This document shows positions 30,896-41,173 of a DNA stretch of 59,306 bases, piece by piece. The DNA comes from G963676205 sp964342525 (GTDB lineage Bacteria; Campylobacterota; Campylobacteria; Campylobacterales; Arcobacteraceae): assembly GCA_964342525.1 (NCBI GenBank), contig CAYFGQ010000016.1, positions 1 to 59,306 on the forward strand, in the 5' to 3' direction. The position numbers were made by a program, and so were the translations under genes. Within the stretch, counting starts at the first letter, position 1; each line of letters opens with the position of its first letter. The notes beneath the pieces are model-generated. The model was not told where the DNA came from. It worked only from the letters and a program-made list of their open reading frames with translations, and did no database searches.

Positions 30896-33646
30896 TTAAT
30901 TTTTTATCTTTAGTGGCAACTCTATTTTAAAACATACACCTTTATCTATATTTTCAAAATTGATTGTTCCCATTAGATGTTTTTCTACAATTGTTTTTGA
31001 CATATATAAACCTAGTCCCGTACCTGTTTTTTCATCTTTTGTACTAAAATATGGTTCAAATATTCTATTTTGAATATTTTTATCAATACCCCCAGCATTA
31101 TCACTTATAAATACGACAATAGAGTTAGATCCTTTTTTTACAAGAACATCCATCTTTTTATCTTGTATATTTTTTTCGATCATTGCTTCTTTTGCATTTT
31201 TTAGGATATTTATCAATACTTGCATCAATTCTCTAGAATATGTCTCAATCTTACAATCTTCACTAAAATCTTCAAATATTTCAATATCATTATTTTCTAA
31301 AGATTTTCCAATCACACCATAGGCATCATCATAAACCTCTTTTATTGAAGTGGTATCTATATCCTTATTTGGTTTGAAAAAATCTCTAAAATCATCTATA
31401 GTTTGAGATAGATGTTTTGTTTGATCGATTATATCAAGAGAGTCTTTTTTTAGTTGCTCAGTATCCAACATCTCAAGCTCTATATCGGCTAAGATATTAT
31501 TTGCACCCATTGCTATTATAGAGATAGGTTGTCTCCATTGGTGAGCAATCATACTTATCATCTCACCCATAGCTGCATGTCTTGATTGGGCGATCATGAT
31601 TTCATCTTTATCACTAAGCTCTTGTTTTAATTTAACTTCTTGGGTAATTTGTTGTTTGATACCAAGATAATTGATAATATTTCCTTGTTCATCATCTATT
31701 GGTACTATTATGGCTGATTCCCAATATTCACTTCCATCTTTTTTGATATTTTTAAACTCTCCCCTCCAAGAGTTTCCACTACTTATGGTCTCCCATAGTT
31801 TTTCATAATCTATATCATTTTCACTTTGGGATTTTAAAATTCTTGGATTATTACCAAGTGCTTCAGCAAAGGTATATCCCGTAAGATTACAAAAGTAAGG
31901 ATTTACATAAACTAAATTACCCTCCGTATCAGTGATAGCTATAGATAAAGGAGATTTATCAATTACAGTTTTTAGTAATCTAATCTCCGCATTTTTACGA
32001 TAAGCTATTGTGATATCTTGAACTGTACTAAAAATAGTCTCTATATCACCCTTTTCATCCAAAATAGGCTCAGCTATCTCCTTTATATATTTTATGATTT
32101 TATTATCTAAAACTAATCTATATTGAAATGTACTAGTTTTTTTTGTATTTATAAGATCCTCTTTTGTTTTAACAAATTGATCAATATCATCCTCATGAAT
32201 CATAGAGTAATATTTCTCATAGGAAAACTTTTCCTTATTTACATCTAATTCTAAAATATCATAAAACTCATCAGAACAAATCACTTCATTGTTTTTTATA
32301 TCCCATTCAAAACTACCTATAAGTGCCATTTTTTGTGCACGAGCCAATTGCTCTTTACTTTTATCAAGTTTGGCTTTTACCCTTTTTCTTTGGATTATTC
32401 GCCAAATCTCATTTGATATTAGCTGAACAGTTTCCACATCCATATCTGTATATTCATAGGATTTATTCCCCACACCAGTCAACATCACAACTTTGCCATT
32501 TTCCACAACAGGTACACTTATAAATCTATCTAATTTTGCATGCCCCTCAGGCAATCCATTTTTCTCAAGATATGCTTCATAGTCATTTACAACTATAGAG
32601 TTCTTTTGTCTTAGGGCATCTGCCCAAATTCCAGCTTGATGTATGGGATAATGATTTTCATGTACAGCTTTACAATATTTATCTAAAGTTCTATGAGACC
32701 AAGCCACAAGTTCAATAGTTTCTTGATCCTCATTTACAAAATGGATAAAAGCTATTTTACTATGGGTAAGATCTTCTGAAAGCTCTTGAGCTTTTTGAAT
32801 AAAAGCCTTTTCACCTAACTCTTCAGAAAGACTAGGTAATTGAAGTAATACCTCAGCCCTTTTTGCATGGAGCTCTTTTATACGTTCATTCTCTTTTAAT
32901 TTTGTGATATCAGTATGGGTTCCTACCATTCTTATTGGTTCACCATCACTATTAAAAAATGTTTTCCCCCTATCATGTATCCAAACCCAATGTCCTTCTT
33001 TATGTCTAAGCCTATGGAAGTTTTCATAATACTCTGTAACCTTTTCATGGTTTTTCTTTATATCATCATAAGCTTTTTGTTTATCCTCAGGATGCACCCT
33101 CTCATCCCAAGATTTAAGATCATTTTTTAATTCATAGTCCTTATATCCAAGCATAGATTTCCATACGGGTGAAAAATAAACCTCATTTGTTACAAGATCC
33201 CAATCCCAAATCCCCTCATTTGAACCTTTTATACCATATTCATATCTTTGTTTTATCTGCTCATATTCCGTGATATCATTAAATATTATTATAAATCTAT
33301 TATCTTTATCATTTTTTATCTCAGTAGCATCTATAGAAAAATAGTATTTTTTATCCCCTTTTAATATAGCTACTTTATGAATTTGATTTTGATTTTGCAA
33401 AGCATATTCAGACCAAGTAAGATCACCTACCATAGGTGTTAAAAAATCATCCTCTTCATAAAAAAGTTCAGATATACACTTATGAGTAGCAAAAAAACCA
33501 CTAAAACTTTCACAACCCACAAATTCTAAAAAAGCTTTATTTACCTTTGAAATTTTCCAACCATCAGTTAATAAAACAATATTATAATTTGTATCAAAAA
33601 AACCCTCAACAAAGTTTTTATTAAATTCTATCTCTTCTTGTTTCAT
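30896..33646 (-). CDS. Soluble multi-PAS/GAF sensor histidine kinase
   Basis: 916 aa, no transmembrane helix. Order: PAS (about 15-130), PAS with G-I-W-D-W-D and the PAC signature R-H-K-E-G-H-W-V-W-I-H-D-R-G (about 137-255), GAF-like (about 265-415), PAS (about 430-545), PAS with K-K-D-G-S-E-Y-W-E-S (about 555-675), HisKA with M-I-A-H-Q-W-R-Q-P-I (about 690-760) and HATPase (about 790-916) with D-N-A-G-G-I and G-T-G-L-G-L. It is 14 bp after the REC-PilZ-like gene and 15 bp before the REC-HD-GYP gene, so it probably phosphorylates both. A cytoplasmic redox, energy or small-molecule signal is likely. Confidence 0.88.
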   Translation of the reverse strand: MKQEEIEFNKNFVEGFFDTNYNIVLLTDGWKISKVNKAFLEFVGCESFSGFFATHKCISELFYEEDDFLTPMVGDLTWSEYALQNQNQIHKVAILKGDKKYYFSIDATEIKNDKDNRFIIIFNDITEYEQIKQRYEYGIKGSNEGIWDWDLVTNEVYFSPVWKSMLGYKDYELKNDLKSWDERVHPEDKQKAYDDIKKNHEKVTEYYENFHRLRHKEGHWVWIHDRGKTFFNSDGEPIRMVGTHTDITKLKENERIKELHAKRAEVLLQLPSLSEELGEKAFIQKAQELSEDLTHSKIAFIHFVNEDQETIELVAWSHRTLDKYCKAVHENHYPIHQAGIWADALRQKNSIVVNDYEAYLEKNGLPEGHAKLDRFISVPVVENGKVVMLTGVGNKSYEYTDMDVETVQLISNEIWRIIQRKRVKAKLDKSKEQLARAQKMALIGSFEWDIKNNEVICSDEFYDILELDVNKEKFSYEKYYSMIHEDDIDQFVKTKEDLINTKKTSTFQYRLVLDNKIIKYIKEIAEPILDEKGDIETIFSTVQDITIAYRKNAEIRLLKTVIDKSPLSIAITDTEGNLVYVNPYFCNLTGYTFAEALGNNPRILKSQSENDIDYEKLWETISSGNSWRGEFKNIKKDGSEYWESAIIVPIDDEQGNIINYLGIKQQITQEVKLKQELSDKDEIMIAQSRHAAMGEMISMIAHQWRQPISIIAMGANNILADIELEMLDTEQLKKDSLDIIDQTKHLSQTIDDFRDFFKPNKDIDTTSIKEVYDDAYGVIGKSLENNDIEIFEDFSEDCKIETYSRELMQVLINILKNAKEAMIEKNIQDKKMDVLVKKGSNSIVVFISDNAGGIDKNIQNRIFEPYFSTKDEKTGTGLGLYMSKTIVEKHLMGTINFENIDKGVCFKIELPLKIKN

Positions 33647-33660
33647 TACTATGTCCTAAA

Positions 33661-34788
33661 CTATTTGCTATTTAGATGTTTAAACTCTTCAATTAACTCT
33701 ATCTCCCGGTGATAGATAAACTTAGATAAAATCTGCTCTTCATGTTTACTCATCTCAAAGATAAGAACCATATACATATCTTTATCTACTATATTTGTTC
33801 TAAAAACCTTTGCTTTACATTTTATTGAGTCACTATGTTTAAATTCATGATACATAGTCTTTTGAACATATTGAAATTTTAATACACAAAGTAACTCATC
33901 CCCTTCTTTTACCCCTAAGTTAGAGTCGATCTTTGCATGAGCCGATTTTATAGATATATCTTCAACTTTTGCTGAAAAATTTTGTTTATCTTTATGTAAA
34001 ACCATGTAAAAGTTTTTATCAATCTCAACCCTTACATTTTCCCTTTTTCTTACAGACATCTCTACAAATCTAAGGTTTGATAATACAACATCAGAGGTCA
34101 TATCATTTGCACTTTTAAAATCAGCCTCAATCTCCCCAGGAAAAAGATCAGATGCTAAGGTTGTCATATGTTCATACTGCATTGCAAGTCTTTGTATTTG
34201 TAAGGTTGAAACTACTATAAAATCATTATCAAGTTTTTTGATAGTACCATTATGGATAATTGGTACACCCCTATAGTGATTTACTAGTTGTATTTCATTA
34301 CCCATTTTTTTAATAGTTGCTAGGGCATTTATAGTTTCATTTTCATAATCTATATCAAGATCATCCATCACTATGGATTCTTCTTTTCTAAGTAAAAAAT
34401 CTATCCCTTTCATAAGAGCATTTTGTAAAAGCTCCATATTTATAGGCTTTGGTACAAAATCAGTCACTCCAATATGTATAGTTTCTAAAAGATTCTCAAA
34501 ATCACTATAAGCAGAGATGATTATCACTTGTACATGATAATCAATCTTTTTAAGCTCCCTAATCATATCAAAACCATTCATATTTGGCATATTTAGATCT
34601 GTCAAAACTAGACTTGGTTTTTTATTTTTATAAACCTCTAACCCTTTTACTCCATCACTTGCGGTATAAACCTCTTTAAATAGTTTTTTTAAAAAGTTTA
34701 CCTCTTGAGTCATTAAAGCTTTACTATCCTCAACACATAAAACAGAATAGTTTTGAGCATGTTTTTTTAAAAAAGCTAAATCAGCCAT
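33661..34788 (-). CDS. Response regulator with PilZ-like output domain
   Basis: 375 aa. Receiver domain (about 8-130) with C-V-E-D-S, D in L-V-L-T-D-L-N-M-P and K-P-I-N. The middle (about 150-240) is unassigned. The C-terminal part (about 245-365) starts with R-K-R-E-N-V-R-V and has V-E-D-I-S-I-K-S-A, matching the two cyclic-di-GMP contact motifs of PilZ (R-x-x-x-R and D/N-x-S-x-x-G), though the final Gly is Ser or Ala. It leads an operon with a kinase and a cyclic-di-GMP phosphodiesterase, so it may be the receptor arm of the same circuit. Confidence 0.78.
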   Translation of the reverse strand: MADLAFLKKHAQNYSVLCVEDSKALMTQEVNFLKKLFKEVYTASDGVKGLEVYKNKKPSLVLTDLNMPNMNGFDMIRELKKIDYHVQVIIISAYSDFENLLETIHIGVTDFVPKPINMELLQNALMKGIDFLLRKEESIVMDDLDIDYENETINALATIKKMGNEIQLVNHYRGVPIIHNGTIKKLDNDFIVVSTLQIQRLAMQYEHMTTLASDLFPGEIEADFKSANDMTSDVVLSNLRFVEMSVRKRENVRVEIDKNFYMVLHKDKQNFSAKVEDISIKSAHAKIDSNLGVKEGDELLCVLKFQYVQKTMYHEFKHSDSIKCKAKVFRTNIVDKDMYMVLIFEMSKHEEQILSKFIYHREIELIEEFKHLNSK

Positions 34789-35053
34789 TTTTGTTTCCTT
34801 TTTGAGGTAATTTTATCCCAATACCCTCAGCATCAACGTTATCATCTATTATATCACTTTTTATGTAAGTAGCATTATTTTTAGAATATATTTTAACATA
34901 ATAAAATAATGTTATGGTTTATCAGGTAATTTTCTTGTAAAATTCTAAATATCCTATTTATCTAGATTTTTGTCACAAAATAAAAGAACTAAAAATTTTA
35001 CTTTTTTAAATTATTTTGTTATTATGTACATATGTTTTTATCAAGGAGTTGTT

Positions 35054-37228
35054 ATGCCAGATATTGATAATTCACTTGAGAAAAAAAGAATATACCTACT
35101 AATCCTTATATTTATAAGTATCACAATCATATCTGTTTCTTTAACTATCTTTTGGATGTATAAAACAGCTTTAGAAGAAAATAAACTTCGTCTAATGGAG
35201 ATTGCACAAAGCCAAGCTAGACATATTGAAACAGTAAATAGATTTGATGAGATATCTTTTTCTGTACAAAATAGGTCTAAAAAAGAAGCATGGGAATATT
35301 CCCTTGATCAATTTAAAGAAGCCCATAAAAAATATAAAGGCTTTGGAAAAACAGGAGAATTTACCCTCGCTCAAAAAATTGATAATAAAATAGTATTTTT
35401 ACTCTCCCATAGACACTCTGATTTAAAAAATCCTAAACCTGTACCATTTAATAGCAAACTAGCTGCCCCAATGCGTAATGCTCTAAATAATAAATCAGGC
35501 ACAATAATTGGTTTAGATTATAGGGGAGAGCTTGTTGTAGCTGCCCATGAGCCCGTTTATACAGATATTGCTAACTTTGGAATAGTTGCAAAAATAGATT
35601 TAAGTGAGATTAGACAACCATTTATCAATACAGGTATTGCTGTATTATTTTTAGTGATAATTGCTGTGATATTTGGATCATTCCTATTTTTTAGAATCAC
35701 AGATCCAATTCTTCTAAAACAAAAAAGAATCCAAGAAGAATCTAAACAAAGGGATGAGATGTTGACTTCTGTTTTTAATGTTATCCCTGATTTACTTTTT
35801 ATCATGAAAGCAGATGGTACGATTATTGATTTTAGATCCCAATCAAATAATCAACTTTATCTCTCCCCTGAAGATTTTATTGGGAAAAAAATGCAAGAGG
35901 TATTACCCAATGATGTGGGAGAAAAATTTAAAGAAAATCTAGACAAAATATTTGAAAAAGATAATTTATCCATATTTGAATATGAATTAAAAATAAATAA
36001 CAATACAGAATTTTATGAAGCAAGAATGGCACCTCTACCATTAAATCAATATGTTATGGTTATTGTAAGAAATATTACTAAACGTAAATTATCAGAAAAA
36101 GAGCTATTTGATAAAGAACACTTCATATCAGCAATAGCAGACACTACACCTGCACTTATCTATGTGGTAGATTTACAAACATATTCAAATATTTACAGCA
36201 ATAATGGAGTAACAAATATCTTAGGATACACTCCTAAAGAGATTCAAGAGATGGGAGAAGATTTATTTCCTAATTTGATTCATCCAGATGATCTACAAAG
36301 GGTATATGATTTTCAATCTTTGATTTCAAACTCAGCAGATAATGAAATCCTAACAATCGATTATAGATTAAAACATAAAAATGGTACTTGGAAATACTTT
36401 CATAGTATTGAAAAAGTATTTATTAGAGATAAGAATAATCAAGCAAAAGAAAAAATAGGAATAGCATTTGATGTATCTGATATAAAAAAAATAGAAGAGG
36501 ACTTAAGAAGACAAGATAAAATTATGATTGCCCAATCAAGACAAGTGGCTATGGGTGAAATGGTGGCAATGATTGCCCACCAATGGAGACAACCAATCAC
36601 TACCGTTACTATGGTTGCAAACAATATCTTACTTAGTTTAAGATTTGATGAAAAAATTGAAAATGCCATGCTCAAAGAAGATATGGAAAAAATTGTAGAA
36701 CAAACCCAATATGTCTCAGATACTATAGATGACTTTAGAAATTTTTTTAATCCAAATAAAGAAAAAGAGATAAGTAGTGTTTCAAAGGTTATGAAAGATA
36801 CACTTAATATCATAGGTAAAAGTTTTGAGAATAATAATATAGAGATTATATTAAATAATATAAAATCAATAGAACTAGAATTATTTACAAAAGAGCTAAT
36901 GCAAGTATTTTTAAATATATTAAATAATTCAAAAGATGCCATAAAAGCAAAAGACACAAATGATGGTAAAGTAACAATTGAGATAAATATTGAAGATAAT
37001 AATCAAATTATTAAAATAAGTGATAATGGAATAGGAATAGATAAAAAAGTGATAGATCGTTTAGGAGAACCATATCTAACTACAAAATTATCCCAAGGCA
37101 CAGGTTTAGGATTGTATATGTCTAAAATAATTATCAATAAACATCTATTAGGCTCACTAAGCTGGAAAAATATAGAACAAGGTGCTCAAGTTGAAATATC
37201 ATTGCCATTAGAAAAGAAGGATAAATAA
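35054..37228 (+). CDS. Membrane sensor histidine kinase with cache-like and PAS domains
   Basis: 724 aa from ATG 35054, which has AAGGAG 6 bp upstream; a TTG 84 bp earlier extends the frame but lacks a ribosome site. TM1 (about 12-34), a periplasmic sensor (about 35-180; K-F-T/G-E-F-T-L-A-Q-K and A-A-H-E-P-V-Y), TM2 (about 188-212), two PAS domains (about 235-345 and 355-485), HisKA with A-M-I-A-H-Q-W-R-Q-P-I and HATPase with D-N-G-I-G-I and G-T-G-L-G-L. It abuts the single receiver gene at 37229, which is its obvious partner, and diverges from the REC-PilZ operon. Confidence 0.87.
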   Translation: MPDIDNSLEKKRIYLLILIFISITIISVSLTIFWMYKTALEENKLRLMEIAQSQARHIETVNRFDEISFSVQNRSKKEAWEYSLDQFKEAHKKYKGFGKTGEFTLAQKIDNKIVFLLSHRHSDLKNPKPVPFNSKLAAPMRNALNNKSGTIIGLDYRGELVVAAHEPVYTDIANFGIVAKIDLSEIRQPFINTGIAVLFLVIIAVIFGSFLFFRITDPILLKQKRIQEESKQRDEMLTSVFNVIPDLLFIMKADGTIIDFRSQSNNQLYLSPEDFIGKKMQEVLPNDVGEKFKENLDKIFEKDNLSIFEYELKINNNTEFYEARMAPLPLNQYVMVIVRNITKRKLSEKELFDKEHFISAIADTTPALIYVVDLQTYSNIYSNNGVTNILGYTPKEIQEMGEDLFPNLIHPDDLQRVYDFQSLISNSADNEILTIDYRLKHKNGTWKYFHSIEKVFIRDKNNQAKEKIGIAFDVSDIKKIEEDLRRQDKIMIAQSRQVAMGEMVAMIAHQWRQPITTVTMVANNILLSLRFDEKIENAMLKEDMEKIVEQTQYVSDTIDDFRNFFNPNKEKEISSVSKVMKDTLNIIGKSFENNNIEIILNNIKSIELELFTKELMQVFLNILNNSKDAIKAKDTNDGKVTIEINIEDNNQIIKISDNGIGIDKKVIDRLGEPYLTTKLSQGTGLGLYMSKIIINKHLLGSLSWKNIEQGAQVEISLPLEKKDK

Positions 37229-37618
37229 ATGGATTTGGATAAATTAGTGCAAAAAACAAAAAACATAAAAGTATTATATGTTGAAGATGAAAAGGAAGTT
37301 AGGGAACAAACTCAAAGATTTTTAAATCATTATTTTAAAGAAATTGTTGTTTCTTTTGATGGACAAGAGGCTTGGGAGGAGTTTCAAAAGACAAATTTTG
37401 ATCTTATAATCTCTGATTTGAAAATGCCTAAAATGAGTGGAACTGAGCTTATAAAAAAGATCAAGGAGACTTCCCCTTCTTTACCTATTATTGCAATGAG
37501 TGGTTTATCTAGTAATAATGGCATAGAACCTGAAGGTACTATAAAACTTACTAAACCTGTAAGTATTGAAGCATTTGAAAAGGCTTTAGAAAAAGCTTTA
37601 AAATTAAACGACTTATAA
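37229..37618 (+). CDS. Single-domain response regulator (receiver only)
   Basis: 129 aa consisting only of a receiver: Y-V-E-D-E near residue 18, phospho-acceptor D in L-I-I-S-D-L-K-M-P-K-M (about 62), S in A-M-S-G and K in L-T-K-P-V. It starts directly at the stop codon of the kinase gene, so the pair is co-translated. With no output domain it must act by protein contact, for example on a motility or phosphorelay partner elsewhere. Confidence 0.88.
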   Translation: MDLDKLVQKTKNIKVLYVEDEKEVREQTQRFLNHYFKEIVVSFDGQEAWEEFQKTNFDLIISDLKMPKMSGTELIKKIKETSPSLPIIAMSGLSSNNGIEPEGTIKLTKPVSIEAFEKALEKALKLNDL

Positions 37619-37720
37619 AAAATAAACACTTACAACTATTTATAAAAAATAATTTTTTATTTAATTATGTTTGATTATAATAGATAAGATTATTATACAA
37701 AATAATTTTAGGAGTTTATT

Positions 37721-39061
37721 ATGAAATTATATGCACCTTGGGAAAAAGCATTTCAAAGAGTGGCAACACCTTTTGAACATTTTTTACATGCCCAAACAAC
37801 TTCTGGTCTTATTTTAGTAGTTATGACTATCTTAGCTCTACTTATAGCAAACTCACCTTTATACGATTCCTATTCACACTTTTTACATATGTATATTGAA
37901 TTTAATGTAGGCTCTTGGGAATTAAAACACTCACTACACCATTGGATAAATGATGGTTTGATGGCTATATTTTTCTTTATAATTGGTCTTGAGATAAAAA
38001 GAGAGATAACAGTAGGTGAATTATCAAATATAAAAGCAGCTATGTTACCTATCCTTGCAGCTATTGGAGGGATGGTATTTCCAGCTCTTATCTATTTATA
38101 TATAAATGCAGGTGGAGAGGGAGCAAATGGTTGGGGAATCCCTATGGCAACAGATATTGCCTTTGCTATTAGTGCTTTAGTTCTTTTAGGTAAAAGAGTT
38201 CCTGCAGCTCTAGTAACATTTTTAGTTGCCTTAGCAATTGTTGATGATCTTGGCGCTGTTATGGTGATAGCTCTTTTTTACACTGAAACTATCAATATAG
38301 TGCCATTAGGATTAGCTGGTCTAATGTTTTTAATTTTATTTATTTTCAATAGATTTGGTATTCATATGATCTTACCATATTTTGTAGTTGGTCTTTTTAT
38401 GTGGTTTTTTATGCTTGAATCGGGAGTTCATGCAACAATTGCAGGTGTATTATCAGCCTTAGCAATACCATCAACCCCTAAAAAAACCCCTGAGACCTTA
38501 GCAGATGATACAAAAAAATTGCTTGATGAGTATGAAAAATATCCTGTAACAACAGATCATGTGATGCATGAAAGACAAAAAACAATTCTAAATAAAGTGA
38601 AAGATAAAATCAATGCAGTTGGAACACCTGCAGCTAGATTAGAACATGACCTGCATCTACCAGTAGCACTTTTAGTTATACCAATATTTGCTTTAGCCAA
38701 TGCAGGGGTTAAAATAGATTTTAGCTCAATCGGTACAACTATAATGGAGCCAATATCTTTAGGGATTATCTTAGGTCTTATTTTTGGTAAGGTTATTGGT
38801 ATTTTTGGAGTTTCTTGGTTGGCAATAAAACTAAATATAGCTCAACTTCCAAATGATAGTACTTTAAGCCAAATATTTGGTGTGGCATTTTTAGCAGGGA
38901 TTGGTTTTACCATGTCCATATTTGTAGCAGATCTTGCCTTTATAAATAACCCTGAGTTTATCTTTCAAGCTAAAGTTGGAATTTTAGCTGCTTCACTATT
39001 TTCTGGGTTATTTGGATATTTTTGGTTAAAAACTGTATCTAAAAAAGAGACAATAAAATAA
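37721..39061 (+). CDS. nhaA: Na+/H+ antiporter NhaA
   Basis: 446 aa, 12 TM helices. Family landmarks are H-H-W-I-N-D-G-L-M-A-I-F-F-F, I-G-L-E-I-K-R-E, and the ion-binding A-T-D-I-A-F-A plus A-I-V-D-D-L-G-A-V, which carry the paired Asp of the NhaA transport site. A hydrophilic insertion of about 70 residues (T-P-K-K-T-P-E-T-L to A-R-L-E-H-D-L) separates the halves and is longer than in E. coli NhaA. It extrudes Na+ in exchange for protons and controls pH and salt balance. A TATACAAAAT-like promoter and AGGAG precede it. It looks monocistronic. Confidence 0.93.
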   Translation: MKLYAPWEKAFQRVATPFEHFLHAQTTSGLILVVMTILALLIANSPLYDSYSHFLHMYIEFNVGSWELKHSLHHWINDGLMAIFFFIIGLEIKREITVGELSNIKAAMLPILAAIGGMVFPALIYLYINAGGEGANGWGIPMATDIAFAISALVLLGKRVPAALVTFLVALAIVDDLGAVMVIALFYTETINIVPLGLAGLMFLILFIFNRFGIHMILPYFVVGLFMWFFMLESGVHATIAGVLSALAIPSTPKKTPETLADDTKKLLDEYEKYPVTTDHVMHERQKTILNKVKDKINAVGTPAARLEHDLHLPVALLVIPIFALANAGVKIDFSSIGTTIMEPISLGIILGLIFGKVIGIFGVSWLAIKLNIAQLPNDSTLSQIFGVAFLAGIGFTMSIFVADLAFINNPEFIFQAKVGILAASLFSGLFGYFWLKTVSKKETIK

Positions 39062-39088
39062 ATTTTATTGTCCCTTTTATTTATAAAA

Positions 39089-40906
39089 CTAAGAGTTTAA
39101 AGGAAGTTCGATAAAGAACTGTGCCCCATGGATACTATTTTGGGCATATAGTTTACCCTTTAGGCTATTATGAACTATATCTTTACTCATATGAAGTCCA
39201 AGGCCAGTTCCTATGGATTTATGTTTTGTCGTAAAATATGGATCAAATATCTTAGGTAAGATATCCTTTGGGATTCCCCCGGCATTATCTTCTATGATCA
39301 AGATAGCTACTCCACCACCTTTTTTTACACTTATCTTTATCCAAGGATCATCTATCTTTTTCTCTTTAATAATATCTTTTGCATTATTTAAAATATTTAT
39401 CATCACCTGAGATAACTCTTGGGAGATGGTTTCTATCTTTATAGGATTTTCATAATCTATATCTTGAATAAGTTTGATATGATTGTTATGAAGTGAAGCA
39501 TCTGTGATATCTAAAACAGTATTTACTATATCTTGTAAAATAGCCTCTTCAAGTTTTTTATCCTCTTTTATAAAATCCCTAAAGGTATCAATAGTATTAG
39601 ATAAATATTGAGTATTTTTTACTATTCCATCCACATGTTTAACCAACTGTTCTGATTTTAAGGTTCCAAATTCATGTTGAAGTTTTATACCAGATGCTGC
39701 TGTGGAGATAACTGTAAGGGGTTGTCTCCATTGGTGGGCTATATTTCCTATCATTTCACCCATTTGAGCCATTTTTTCTATCTCAAAAAGTTGTTTCTCT
39801 TGCTCTTTACTTTTTTCAACTTCCTCTTTTATCCTTAACTCTAAAGAGTCATTTAGTTTTGTAAGCTCTTTTGTTTTTGTCTCAACTTGTTTTTCAAGAA
39901 CTTGTTTTTTTGTACTCTCCCTATAAAGGATAAAACTCACTAAAAGATTTATAAAAGTCACTAAGAAGATCAATTTTACTAAATTTGATTCTAAAGCAAG
40001 AAGCTCTTCACTATTTTGATAAACTACAAAATATCCTATATGCTCATTTTGTATATTTTTTAGAAGTAAAAATGTTGCTACTTTATGATGGTGTTTTACA
40101 TTTTTTGATTCAAGTTCTAATTCCAAACCAAAAGTATCTTTTAAAGCAAATCCCTTATTTAACTCTTCTAGTAGATCGGTTCTAAAAATATCACGATATA
40201 AAAGCTCCACATCCTTACTTCCTCTACCACTCTTTCTAAGTAAGGCTATATAGTTATCAGATTCTACACTTGACTCATAATATTTTCTAAAGCTATTAAA
40301 TATCTTTCTTTCATACACTTCTTTTTTTAGTAAAAAGTGAGTATGCACATCATACACCTCTTCAAGTTTATGGATAAAAGCTTTTACACTAAAAGATGTC
40401 TCGATACTTCCTGTATGCTTATTTTCATACTCCATAGGATACACATATCTAAATCCAGGTACTACCCTACCCATTTCTAAACCTGTGATTGTCTTTAGGT
40501 TTTTATTTACATAATCCACACTATATCTTATATCTGTTAGATCATCCCCAAATCTTTTTGGCTTATGCATCCTCAAAAATGAGTGGTTTGTAGGTAGATG
40601 AAAATGGATCTGTCTAAAATCTATACTCTCTAAATATTTATAATCATCTTTTAAATACTCATATAAAGCTTGCCTATCACGTTTAGCAAATAGTTCTTGA
40701 ACTTTGGCATTATTTATATAGCCTTTATAAACTGTATTTGCTAAGGTCTGAAAGGAGTTATAGGTATTATTATAATTGGTTACAACTAAATCATTTGCAG
40801 CATTTATAATTTGCTCTTTTTTTGATTGATTATTGATCATCAGTAAAACTATTGCAAAAAATTCGATTGTTATAAAAAAAACAAATATATAGATTTTATT
40901 TTTTAT
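39089..40906 (-). CDS. Membrane sensor histidine kinase, apparent ATA start codon
   Basis: 605 aa if started at ATA 40906. The first ATG (40840) would give 583 aa but cuts off an in-frame, clearly coding TM helix (K-N-K-I-Y-I-F-V-F-F-I, then F-F-A-I-V-L-L-M). AGGGGA lies 6 nt before the ATA, and no ATG, GTG or TTG exists between the upstream stop and 40840. Then: cache-like periplasmic sensor (about 25-300), TM2 (about 303-322), a coiled coil (about 325-375), HisKA with I-A-H-Q-W-R-Q-P-L and HATPase with D-N-A-G-G-I and G-T-G-L-G-L. It converges on nhaA and has no adjacent response regulator. Confidence 0.82.
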   Translation of the reverse strand: MKNKIYIFVFFITIEFFAIVLLMINNQSKKEQIINAANDLVVTNYNNTYNSFQTLANTVYKGYINNAKVQELFAKRDRQALYEYLKDDYKYLESIDFRQIHFHLPTNHSFLRMHKPKRFGDDLTDIRYSVDYVNKNLKTITGLEMGRVVPGFRYVYPMEYENKHTGSIETSFSVKAFIHKLEEVYDVHTHFLLKKEVYERKIFNSFRKYYESSVESDNYIALLRKSGRGSKDVELLYRDIFRTDLLEELNKGFALKDTFGLELELESKNVKHHHKVATFLLLKNIQNEHIGYFVVYQNSEELLALESNLVKLIFLVTFINLLVSFILYRESTKKQVLEKQVETKTKELTKLNDSLELRIKEEVEKSKEQEKQLFEIEKMAQMGEMIGNIAHQWRQPLTVISTAASGIKLQHEFGTLKSEQLVKHVDGIVKNTQYLSNTIDTFRDFIKEDKKLEEAILQDIVNTVLDITDASLHNNHIKLIQDIDYENPIKIETISQELSQVMINILNNAKDIIKEKKIDDPWIKISVKKGGGVAILIIEDNAGGIPKDILPKIFDPYFTTKHKSIGTGLGLHMSKDIVHNSLKGKLYAQNSIHGAQFFIELPLNS

Positions 40907-41173
40907 TTTGAGTCCCCTAAATTTCTCTGTGACATATATTATAACTTAAGAAATCTTTATAAATATAATGTTTTCTTATGATTCATTAATTATTTATCTG
41001 CTTATTTTTAAATAACTCTGTATAAAAACATATATATTTATATTATAAAAAAAGGATATTATAATAAAAATTTTAATTTAATCTGAGTTGTTTTTAAAGA
41101 AAAGATGGTATATTTTAAGAAAATCTAATAATAATTATCAATTTTTATGAAAATCTAAGAAGTATAAACTATA
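40907..41173. other. Non-coding A/T-rich spacer
   Basis: Upstream region of the kinase at 39089 and downstream region of the prp operon. It holds no gene I can support and no clear structure before the hairpin cluster that begins at 41174. Confidence 0.5.

Noticed and set aside
34970..35053. Longer N-terminus for the kinase at 35054 from TTG 34970
   Set aside because: No ribosome site before the TTG, whereas ATG 35054 has AAGGAG at proper spacing and places the TM helix near the N-terminus.
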